DNA of 18,220 nt from the NCBI GenBank assembly GCA_031281895.1, contig JAITET010000094.1, positions 1 through 18,220 on the forward strand, in the 5' to 3' direction. The notes below the pieces were generated by a model. The model ran no database searches. It was not told the origin of the DNA and worked only from the letters and a program-made list of their open reading frames with translations. Numbering within the stretch: position 1 is the first letter of the stretch; every line of letters starts with the position of its first letter. Origin of the DNA: Puniceicoccales bacterium (GTDB lineage Bacteria > Verrucomicrobiota > Verrucomicrobiia > Opitutales > JAIRKQ01). A program made the position numbers and the translations under genes. Below, piece after piece: positions 1-6,704 of the stretch.

Positions 1-113
1 AATACTGCCCTAACCGTTCAAAACTTCCTTCTTTTATTAACCACATAACTTAATCGAAGTTCGACCTTCTGTTTCCTTCCAAAATGTCAAGCTCATTCTT
101 ATGAGTCCTGACC

Positions 114-1022
114 CTAGGGAGCGGTTTCATACAAAATTTTTCTATATAGTGCCGCATTCCTTTTACTGACCTGTATGAGCTGTGATGGAATGTCTAGAAA
201 TTCTACCACCAGTGAAAATGTCGATGCAAAACATTCCAATATTTGATCGGGATTGTTTTTTACTAGCTTGAACGTGTAGTTCGGATGTATTGAAATTTGC
301 CTGAGGATGATGGGGATTTCATTTTCGTACAAACTCTTGAGAAAATTCCTGAAAGAATCGGTAAACGTCGTAAATTTTATCTTGTAAAGATAGGACTTAC
401 TGCCTTCTACTTGTCCGACATCAGGGGAAAATACATCGCTGTTTTCAAAGTAATTGGAATGGGGTAGATCACCACGTTCAATGGATATAATTTTTAGGTA
501 GGAAGTTCGCGATTCTAGCAAATAAGAAATAAGCAATCTGAGCTGTTCCTGTTGGCGGTGAATATCATAAATCTCACTGAATAGGGGTTGCTCGTTTTTT
601 TCGAAAAAGTCTTTGAAACCAAAGGAACAAGTAGATTCAAACTCTGCACCCAATGCATCACAAGATTCCCGTGCCCATGTTAGGTACTCCGATATTTCAA
701 AAAATACTGCTATGTGGTTTGGGGGCAAACTATGGGAACTACTAGCATATGCTAATTTTGACATATTTTCCCAGGTTTTTGATGCAAATTTTCTATACTG
801 AATTATGTCAGTTTTGAACTGTCGCTCCTTCTCCAGGTGGTCATGTGGTAGCTTTGATTGTCTAATACCTAGAGAACTTGTTAGGGCTGTAACACTTTCC
901 CTTTGCAAAATTTTATTGCGATAGGCATTAAAGCAATTTCTTATAATTAGGATCTGACACACCACCAGTATTATGACGATGGTGAAAAACAAACAATGAC
1001 GCTTAAAAAAAAGTTTTTTCAT
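114..1022 (-). CDS. Amuc_1100/PilO-like inner-membrane pilus or secretion protein
   Basis: 302 aa. The start is an ATG that overlaps the stop of the upstream PilM-like gene as ATGA, so translation is probably coupled. One N-terminal membrane segment lies at about residues 10-28; the rest is predicted periplasmic. The layout matches the Akkermansia Amuc_1100 protein, a PilO-like fold: N-terminal anchor, helical stretch, then two alpha/beta repeats. Segments around residues 160-182 (LRLLISYLLESRTSYLKIIS) and 215-245 (IKFTTFTDSFRNFLKSLY...) line up by eye with the two equivalent segments of Amuc_1100, and a closing strand (LVVEFLDIP) matches its last strand. In Akkermansia the same order, PilM then Amuc_1100, precedes a further small protein and the secretin. 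The role is inferred: alignment or scaffold subunit between the cytoplasmic PilM-like protein and the outer-membrane secretin. Sequence identity is low; a GspM-like protein is the alternative. Confidence 0.6.
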   Translation of the reverse strand: MKKLFFKRHCLFFTIVIILVVCQILIIRNCFNAYRNKILQRESVTALTSSLGIRQSKLPHDHLEKERQFKTDIIQYRKFASKTWENMSKLAYASSSHSLPPNHIAVFFEISEYLTWARESCDALGAEFESTCSFGFKDFFEKNEQPLFSEIYDIHRQQEQLRLLISYLLESRTSYLKIISIERGDLPHSNYFENSDVFSPDVGQVEGSKSYLYKIKFTTFTDSFRNFLKSLYENEIPIILRQISIHPNYTFKLVKNNPDQILECFASTFSLVVEFLDIPSQLIQVSKRNAALYRKILYETAP

Positions 1023-2620
1023 CTTGCAAGAATTTCAGATTGTTGCTTCAGTATTATATCAAACGAAAAAGGTAAAATATCACCGTTTGCCAGTGACATT
1101 TGTACGTTTTCAATGTGATCAAATCCCTTTATTTCACCCAACGACGATATCAAATTTTCGATGGTTTTGTTGATTAGTTTTTTTGTTTCGCCATCATTTA
1201 TCCACATTTTTGCCGAAACTTTAATCCTATTTTTGTCATTGTCCTCCTTCTTATCTGCCCATGTGAACGATTCTATCCAAACAGTTTGTAAGCTCCCCAT
1301 TTTACATTGAAGCTCATTGAATAAATCTGCCCAGGCGGCTTGAGAATATAGGGATAATTTAGCATTCGTAATAAATGAGTGCAAAATTTCATGTTCTTCG
1401 TGAGCTTCTTCATACCTGATGATATCCGCACTAACTTCAAGCAATTTTGCTTCCAATTGGGATTTCTTGGTTTCAAGATTTCTTGCGTCTTTTTTTAATA
1501 TTTTTAGTCCTGTCAATGCCGCCAATGTTATGACAATGAAAATAAGTAAATATCCAAAATGCTGGCGCTGAAATTCTATTTGGTTTGAAAAGTCTACGGA
1601 AAACAGCTGCAACGGTTGCACTTGTTTAGAAGTCAAACAGTACACTGCTCCAACGAATACACCCATGTTGTTCTTTATAAGCATACCTTCTTCTTTGCGT
1701 AGCTTACATGCAAATTTACGTTCAAAAGTATCAAACATACTGATAATTTCCATGTCTTTCGCGGTATTAAATGCATTGTATAGGTAGCTTTCACTTCCAG
1801 TCAGGTATAATTTTGTTACCGGATACTGCCTTAGGGTCCTACAGTAAAACAGTTCAGATTTTTTAATTTCCTGGCGCAGTTTTTGAGAAAATTGTTTTAG
1901 GTAATAGGTCATGAATGCACGATTTTCACCCTCCTGATTGCTAAAAAACTCTGAAAGCAAAAGCTTAGCTTTTTCGAAGGATACTTTTTGCGATTCCGCA
2001 ATCGTTTTAATTAGATTTATGCCTGTGACAGGTATGCTACGAAAGTACTCCGCATCATTCCCAATGCATGTTAAATATGATGAATTTTCTCCCATATGTA
2101 CCAGCATGGAATTTGTGGGAGAATCAGTATATTTCTGAATGGCGATGGTGTTGAGCACTATTTCCGGACAAATGTATGAAAAATCTATTTTATTGCGAAT
2201 CAGGATGTCAACTATTTGTTCCGATACTGCCTTCGGAATGGCAACCCCCAGGGCGTAATTTGATCGGTCATTGCTCCGGTAAATGTCCAAACACCATTCA
2301 TTGGTCCCCCCGGGAAAATCATGTTCACACTCAAATTTAAACGCTTCCTGAATACTTTTTTCCGTTACTTCTGGAATTTGAATATGTTTTATGAAAACTT
2401 GGTCGTTGGGTGGAACGACTAGCGTTATTCTTTTCTTTGTCGCCTTTGGGATTTGGGATACTGCTTTGGCGAAAGCTCGTAGCCAAACCTCAATATTTTC
2501 CTTGAAATCTTCTTCGGACTGGATTGCGTAGGCTTCTACTTTTGCGAAAACTCCTCGACCATCAATTTCCACCAGAGTGATCGATTCCATACCGCAATGC
2601 ATTACGACATTATTAGACAT
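1019..2620 (-). CDS. PilM/GspL-like protein with C-terminal PilN-like membrane/periplasmic part
   Basis: 533 aa, ATG start, no clear Shine-Dalgarno. Residues 1-340 have the actin/ASKHA-type layout of PilM and the cytoplasmic half of GspL: an N-terminal strand pair (HCGMESITLVEIDGRG), a conserved region around LVVPPNDQVFIKHIQIPEV (67-85), and a second phosphate-side motif near residues 172-200 (LVHMGENSSYLTCIGNDAEYFRSIPVTG region). One membrane helix at about 357-373 is followed by a predicted coiled coil (375-410) and a C-terminal alpha/beta domain (430-533) typical of PilN or the periplasmic end of GspL. It therefore looks like a PilM-PilN fusion or a GspL. PilM/GspL proteins recruit the assembly ATPase to the inner-membrane platform. 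Its 3' end overlaps the Amuc_1100-like gene by ATGA. The family call is firm; which machine it serves (type IV pilus or type II secretion) is inferred. Confidence 0.75.
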   Translation of the reverse strand: MSNNVVMHCGMESITLVEIDGRGVFAKVEAYAIQSEEDFKENIEVWLRAFAKAVSQIPKATKKRITLVVPPNDQVFIKHIQIPEVTEKSIQEAFKFECEHDFPGGTNEWCLDIYRSNDRSNYALGVAIPKAVSEQIVDILIRNKIDFSYICPEIVLNTIAIQKYTDSPTNSMLVHMGENSSYLTCIGNDAEYFRSIPVTGINLIKTIAESQKVSFEKAKLLLSEFFSNQEGENRAFMTYYLKQFSQKLRQEIKKSELFYCRTLRQYPVTKLYLTGSESYLYNAFNTAKDMEIISMFDTFERKFACKLRKEEGMLIKNNMGVFVGAVYCLTSKQVQPLQLFSVDFSNQIEFQRQHFGYLLIFIVITLAALTGLKILKKDARNLETKKSQLEAKLLEVSADIIRYEEAHEEHEILHSFITNAKLSLYSQAAWADLFNELQCKMGSLQTVWIESFTWADKKEDNDKNRIKVSAKMWINDGETKKLINKTIENLISSLGEIKGFDHIENVQMSLANGDILPFSFDIILKQQSEILAR

Positions 2621-2688
2621 TTTTTAGAATTTTACGTGAATTGATAAATTTTTCAAGCTATCTTGCAATGATTCTTATTGAAATACTT

Positions 2689-3063
2689 TCAAACATGGGG
2701 TGTTTTTCTGTCAGTGTAATGATTTTTAGCATGTTTCCTGGTTGAAATTAATTGTTCGACGATAAGGAGAATGATTAAAAATTTTGTCAAATCTCGACTT
2801 GTGCTGATTTTTAACATAAAGTTTCCTATTTTTCTATCTCCCACCAATAGGAAAGAATATACGCACGCAATGATCACACAAAGCAATGTTTTAATTCTAA
2901 AATTTATGCCGTTGAAATTCGATAAAACTCTTCCGTACATCTTTTCATCAAATAAAATTTTCAATTTTCTATTTCCGTTGCGAATGCCATAGACAAACAA
3001 TAGGGCGACACAAAATGGTGCCATCAGTATGGCTAAAAAAACTTTAATACCGACGAAAATCAT
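2689..3063 (-). CDS. Short BatB-like membrane protein lacking the VWA domain
   Basis: 124 aa, starting at an ATG 3 bp after the stop of the preceding BatA-like gene. Three hydrophobic stretches at about 4-24, 57-75 and 93-105. Residues 1-80 resemble the N-terminus of BatB-type proteins: a membrane helix, a basic linker (GIRNGNRKLKILFDEKMYGR), a short amphipathic part, then a second helix ending in a short hydrophilic turn. In BatB a von Willebrand A domain of roughly 200 residues follows, with its metal-binding DxSxS. Here the chain passes straight into what looks like the BatB C-terminal helix and tail (FLIILLIVEQLISTRKH). No MIDAS motif is present. The reading frame is intact with no stop or frameshift, so this is either a functional short form or an in-frame deletion remnant. 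The Bat relationship is inferred from layout and faint similarity; an unrelated small membrane protein is possible. Confidence 0.5.
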   Translation of the reverse strand: MIFVGIKVFLAILMAPFCVALLFVYGIRNGNRKLKILFDEKMYGRVLSNFNGINFRIKTLLCVIIACVYSFLLVGDRKIGNFMLKISTSRDLTKFLIILLIVEQLISTRKHAKNHYTDRKTPHV

Positions 3064-3066
3064 AGG

Positions 3067-3408
3067 CTATGGGATTTTTTGTAGGGAAGTATTGCATAAA
3101 AACATTTCCAAGAGAAAGCATACGAGACTTGCCATTACTAGATAATAATTACAGCGTATTATCAATGTTTCCGTAACAACCATCGGTTCCGCATACGCCA
3201 ACAGTAACAGTAGTACCGCAAGTATTCTGAAATGGATGAGAGAATGTCCAGAAGGTTTTATGATATGCCCTCCAATGATTTTTTTCAACAGTGACACATT
3301 GGGAATTAGAATGGATGGTTGGTGGACATGTTTGCGATAAATGCCTTTGAAAATCGGCAAAAACAATAAAAATAACAGCACATGGGGATATAAAAAAATT
3401 ATGTTCAT
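3067..3408 (-). CDS. Short BatA-like membrane protein lacking the VWA domain
   Basis: 113 aa, first gene of the leftmost minus-strand cluster, ATG start without Shine-Dalgarno. Residues 1-78 read like the N-terminal region (aerotolerance BatA_N type) of BatA: a membrane helix opening with a YP..LLFLLFLPI pattern, a basic linker with PSILIPNVSLLKKI, then a second helix (ILAVLLLLLAYAEP) in the place of the usual LALALLVLALARP. In BatA a VWA domain follows; here about ten residues later the chain reaches a third helix at 85-104 ending LCNTSLQKIP, which closely resembles the BatA C-terminal anchor ending (...TxLxxIP). So the two anchors appear joined with about 200 residues of VWA domain missing, in frame. 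No MIDAS DxSxS can be seen in any frame between them. The function without VWA is unknown; it is probably an inner-membrane protein co-expressed with its BatB-like neighbour. Confidence 0.55.
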   Translation of the reverse strand: MNIIFLYPHVLLFLLFLPIFKGIYRKHVHQPSILIPNVSLLKKIIGGHIIKPSGHSLIHFRILAVLLLLLAYAEPMVVTETLIIRCNYYLVMASLVCFLLEMFLCNTSLQKIP

Positions 3409-3528
3409 CTATGGATGTTCGAATTGTAAAGATACATATTTTCTGCTGATTTTTACGTTTTTGCAATAAAATAATCGATGGTAGCGGGGCATTGACTTTT
3501 ATTATTTTGCCAAAATGATTGAATACTT
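3409..3528. promoter_or_regulatory. Divergent intergenic region between mini-BatA and ispH
   Basis: This 120-bp AT-rich gap must hold the promoters of both divergent units. On the plus strand TTGACT at 3492-3497 is a good -35 hexamer, but no convincing -10 lies 16-18 bp downstream (ATGATT at 3515-3520 is the best). On the minus strand TACAAT (about 3425-3430) is a possible -10 for the mini-BatA gene without a clear -35. Promoter positions are tentative. Confidence 0.3.
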
Positions 3529-4407
3529 GTGAAGGTAATCATGGCAGAGGTTTCTGGATTTTGTGGTGGAGTAAAACGCGCCCTAGGACTGGCCTATGAT
3601 GCGTGCAGGCAATGTGCTGGGCGAGTATATGTTGCCGGCGAATTAGTTCATAATAAAGAAGTCATGGAAAATGTGAAAGCTGCTGGTATAAAATTACTCA
3701 GGGATTACGATTTGAAAAAAATTACTCCAGAAGATGCTCTTTTAATCCGTGCCCATGGATGTCCCAGAGGTCAATGGGCTAAGTTTCATAAACTTTTTAA
3801 TACCGTCATTGATGGGACCTGTCCGCACGTCGGTAGAGTATCGAAAATGGTAGAATGCGAGTCTGAAAAAGGGAAATACATCATCATCATCGGAGATAAA
3901 TCTCATCCGGAAGTACAAACATTGGCAAGTTTTGCAAAAGATGACAAGATATGCATAATAAATTCCGAGGAAGAATTGGATCATTTGCAAGATAACCTGG
4001 GTCAGGTATTGGTAATTGCCCAGTCTACCATCGATGAAAGTTCTTTTAGAAATTTTGCCAACAAAATTTCTAAAATATACCTCCACGCCGAAATAAAGGA
4101 TACCATTTGCGGTTCATCTCGTAGACGCCAACGGGCAATCTTGAATTTCAAAAAGAAAGGTATACAAGCCGTTGTTGTTGTTGGAGGGATACACTCCAAC
4201 AACACCCGAACATTGGTACAAATTGCCCAAAAGATTGGTTTACCTGCATTCCATGTGGAAACTGCCACAGATTTGCCAATTCAAAAATTGAAAACTTTTA
4301 AGGTCATTGGGGTCATAGGTGGTGCCTCAACAGACGAAGAAACAACAAAACAAATGGTTGCCAACCTTCTGACATTGGGAAATCAAATGGAAAATCCTAG
4401 CCATTAA
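3529..4407 (+). CDS. ispH: 4-hydroxy-3-methylbut-2-enyl diphosphate reductase
   Basis: 292 aa. IspH is the last enzyme of the MEP isoprenoid pathway: it reduces HMBPP to IPP and DMAPP using a [4Fe-4S] cluster. The three cluster cysteines are visible: C12 (GFCGGV), C98 (DGTCPHVG) and C194 (TICGSSRRRQ). Substrate-binding residues H41 (ELVHNKE), H76 (RAHGCP), H126 and E128 (SHPEV), T167 and the S223/N225 loop (HSNNTR) are also in place. Length is normal. The GTG start is chosen because it puts exactly nine residues before GFC, as in E. coli IspH. An internal ATG at 3541 has a better Shine-Dalgarno (GAAGG, 5-nt spacer) but would remove the first beta strand. The gene stands first in a plus-strand run with a lipoprotein gene and prmA; ispG is elsewhere in this window, on the other strand. 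Confidence 0.95.
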   Translation: MKVIMAEVSGFCGGVKRALGLAYDACRQCAGRVYVAGELVHNKEVMENVKAAGIKLLRDYDLKKITPEDALLIRAHGCPRGQWAKFHKLFNTVIDGTCPHVGRVSKMVECESEKGKYIIIIGDKSHPEVQTLASFAKDDKICIINSEEELDHLQDNLGQVLVIAQSTIDESSFRNFANKISKIYLHAEIKDTICGSSRRRQRAILNFKKKGIQAVVVVGGIHSNNTRTLVQIAQKIGLPAFHVETATDLPIQKLKTFKVIGVIGGASTDEETTKQMVANLLTLGNQMENPSH

Positions 4408-4433
4408 ATGGCAATTGTTTCAATTTTCGCATT

Positions 4434-4451
4434 CTGATTTTTCAGTTTTTT
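4434..4451 (+). terminator. Weak terminator-like hairpin after ispH
   Basis: CTGA-TTTT-TCAG (4434-4445) is followed directly by a T run. The stem is only 4 bp, so it is a weak candidate. A second small inverted repeat, GCCAT-TAA-ATGGC, sits across the ispH stop codon itself at about 4400-4412. Confidence 0.25.
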
Positions 4452-4508
4452 ATAAATTGTAAAATTTTCCTTGTTTTTTTGGGGAAAGCGTATATATTGC
4501 TCCCTCGT

Positions 4509-5606
4509 ATGAATAAATTACTAAAGACAATGTGTGTTGTGGCAGCAATAGGTAGTACGGGATGTCAATCGATGGGTCCTAAAATTATTGAACAATCTCA
4601 TCCTCGATATAACAATGCTGTGGTATCGGTTTTAGACAATCAGCTATTGCTAAATATCGTGCGTTTAAAGTATCGCGAAAATCCTTTTTTCCTAGAGGTT
4701 AACAACATAACGGAATCGCGTAATTCGGGAGCCGATTGTGGCTTGAGATCCCTCGAATGGTTTCCACATGATGTTTCCAGCAAAACAAAGGTTGTTCCAA
4801 ATCTTCTAGCGAAAAACTACCAAACTCCAACGATTTTTTATCGTCCCCTACGAGGGAAAGAATTCATCAAATATCTGATGACACCAATTCCATTAAACAT
4901 AACCCTTGGCATGTCGTCTTCGGGTTGGAAATTGCAGAGGGTATTCAACACGTGTATTGAAAAAATAAATGACGTGGAAAATGCACCAAGTGCTTCGGGA
5001 CCAACTCCACGGCACAAACCGAACTATGAAAAATTCTATGAAATGACGAATTTGCTAAAAAAATTAGAGGATGCTAATCTCGTTGCCATTGGTATCGATC
5101 CTAATAATCATCAAGGTTTGATTATGCGCATAAAGCAAAATTCAGCAAACAATGCAGATGTCATCAAGTTTAAACAAATTCTCGGCCTCGACCAAAATAA
5201 AAATGAATTTTTCTTTGATAGTAACTTTTTGAAAACTAGCAGCGATGGTCTGGTAGTTCGTACAAGATCATTGATGGGAGTCTTATTTTACTTGTCCCAT
5301 GCCGTGGATGTCCCTGCCGAAGATGTCGAAAATGGCGTAGTCCAAACGACGATTACGGAAAACGGGTCCGTGTTTGACTGGTCACAAAATGCAAGTGGTA
5401 CGCTATTTAAGGTATATTGTTCCAAAGGGAAACCATCTGACGCTTTTGTCTCAACATATTATCGTGGTCACTGGTTTTACATTGCGGACAATGATTTACA
5501 CTCGAAATCCACATTCATGTTTATTTCGATGTTGTTCAATCTGCAGGCAGGCGAAGCCTCTTCGGCTGACGTTGTCCCAACGCTGACGATTCCGGTAGGA
5601 AGGTAA
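4509..5606 (+). CDS. Outer-membrane-type lipoprotein of unknown function
   Basis: 365 aa from the ATG at 4509, chosen because it gives a compact lipoprotein signal peptide: basic MNKLLK, hydrophobic core, then GSTG before Cys19. The frame stays open upstream to a TTG at 4479, which would only lengthen the signal region. Gln at +2 predicts outer-membrane sorting if Lol-like rules apply. The mature part opens with a block QLLLNIVRLKYRENPFFL (45-62) and closes with NLQAGE...VVPTLTIPVG (344-364). I recall both blocks from a widespread uncharacterised lipoprotein family in Proteobacteria and other phyla; this is from memory, not searched. The middle shows no enzyme motif. The gene lies 101 bp after ispH and about 90 bp before prmA, possibly in its own transcription unit. 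Function unknown. Confidence 0.75.
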   Translation: MNKLLKTMCVVAAIGSTGCQSMGPKIIEQSHPRYNNAVVSVLDNQLLLNIVRLKYRENPFFLEVNNITESRNSGADCGLRSLEWFPHDVSSKTKVVPNLLAKNYQTPTIFYRPLRGKEFIKYLMTPIPLNITLGMSSSGWKLQRVFNTCIEKINDVENAPSASGPTPRHKPNYEKFYEMTNLLKKLEDANLVAIGIDPNNHQGLIMRIKQNSANNADVIKFKQILGLDQNKNEFFFDSNFLKTSSDGLVVRTRSLMGVLFYLSHAVDVPAEDVENGVVQTTITENGSVFDWSQNASGTLFKVYCSKGKPSDAFVSTYYRGHWFYIADNDLHSKSTFMFISMLFNLQAGEASSADVVPTLTIPVGR

Positions 5607-5696
5607 TTTTGGATGGTAGGCTCAGAAAGCAATGGGAATAAATTGACCTTGCTTTCTTGGGCCTTATTTTTTTACCCTAGAGGGGCTTCTGTTTAT

Positions 5697-6587
5697 ATGC
5701 TAAAATTTTTTTCGAAGATTTCATCCCGGGAAAGTGCAAATTTAATCGGCGAATTTTTGGACGACCAAGAATTGGTTCAATGGAGTATCGAGAAAGATTG
5801 CTTACGCGATGAATATTTTTTATGCGGCTACATTTCCGATGAGCAGACCGGCAATGAAGATTTTGCCGAAATAAAGTCCGCATTTAGCGACCTAGGAAAT
5901 GCTGAAATTGCAACCATAAACTCTTCCGATTGGGAAGAGGTGTATAGAAAATCTGCCAAACTATGGAAATGTGAAGATTTATATTGGGTTCCAACTTTTC
6001 TGAAAGATGAAGTGGAAATTCCCGAGGAGGGAACGGGAATATACATAGAACCTGGAATGGCATTTGGATCTGGGAGCCATGAAACCTCACAGTTGTGTGC
6101 CCGGGCACTGGTAATGTTCAAAAGCTTGTATAAGAAGACCAACGATCTGATGATAAAAAGCTGTATCGACATTGGCTGCGGCTCCGGAATATTGGGCATT
6201 TCGGCCCTGAAATTGGGGTTGTCTCATGCTACGTTTATCGACATTGACGCGGATGCCATAAGAATTAGCCAAGAAAACGCACTGGCGAATGGGCTGTTCC
6301 TTGACCAGATGGATTTTGTTACTGGCGATGTTAGGGTAGGCCTGCTGGGCAGACATGCAGATTTGTTAGTGGCAAATATCCTATCTAATGTTCTCGTCGA
6401 AAATGCTGATCTGCTAGTAAATTCTGTAAAGCCCGGGGGATTATTGTGTGTAAGTGGGATTTTGAAGGATGAAAAGTTTGATGTGGCTTCTGAGTTCACA
6501 AAATTTATTAAAAAAAGATGGACATCTGTGGTGGAAAGCTCCATGGATGATAGGGAATGGTCCCTATTAGCATATTTTCGCGGATAA
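5697..6587 (+). CDS. prmA: Ribosomal protein L11 methyltransferase
   Basis: 296 aa from the ATG at 5697. The enzyme trimethylates ribosomal protein L11 using S-adenosylmethionine. Residues 1-100 form the L11-binding N-terminal region. The catalytic domain shows the PrmA signature GMAFGSGSHETSQL (120-133), the SAM motif DIGCGSGILG (158-167), an acidic strand end IDIDADA (181-187), and ANILSN (226-231) followed by KPGG and SGIL. The usual GTGxHPTT reads GSGSHETS here, a modest variation at the substrate loop. The start at 5697 gives the family's normal length (about 295) and has an AGAGGGG stretch 11 nt upstream. The frame is also open from an ATG at 5613, which would add 28 residues not expected in PrmA. 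Confidence 0.9.
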   Translation: MLKFFSKISSRESANLIGEFLDDQELVQWSIEKDCLRDEYFLCGYISDEQTGNEDFAEIKSAFSDLGNAEIATINSSDWEEVYRKSAKLWKCEDLYWVPTFLKDEVEIPEEGTGIYIEPGMAFGSGSHETSQLCARALVMFKSLYKKTNDLMIKSCIDIGCGSGILGISALKLGLSHATFIDIDADAIRISQENALANGLFLDQMDFVTGDVRVGLLGRHADLLVANILSNVLVENADLLVNSVKPGGLLCVSGILKDEKFDVASEFTKFIKKRWTSVVESSMDDREWSLLAYFRG

Positions 6588-6616
6588 TTTGCTTGCCTTT
6601 AGGGATGAAATAAAGC

Positions 6617-6685
6617 ATGTTTACTCCCATGGAGAAGAAAAAATTAATGCCTCGAAATGTGTTGGTGCGTCATTCGTTCCATTAG
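6617..6685 (+). CDS. Possible 22-aa basic leader peptide
   Basis: A short frame, MFTPMEKKKLMPRNVLVRHS..., sits in the 117-bp gap between prmA and the next gene and ends 19 bp before its start. It is strongly basic. There is no strong Shine-Dalgarno and I recognise no family. It could be a leader peptide, the remnant of a small basic protein, or chance. Confidence 0.18.
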   Translation: MFTPMEKKKLMPRNVLVRHSFH

Positions 6686-6704
6686 GAAATTAAAGAAGGA
6701 TACT

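Noticed and set aside
1..113. A further minus-strand gene at the left edge
   Set aside because: Only a 19-codon frame (37-96) is present and nothing recognisable starts before the edge.
3067..3408. Mini-BatA as a simple pseudogene
   Set aside because: There is no frameshift or internal stop, and both ends look intact. A decaying gene is possible but not required, so I kept it as a coding sequence.
3149..3466. 105-aa minus-strand frame over the mini-BatA gene
   Set aside because: It is out of frame with the membrane protein, has no hydrophobic or domain pattern, and mini-BatA has clear helices and family-like ends.
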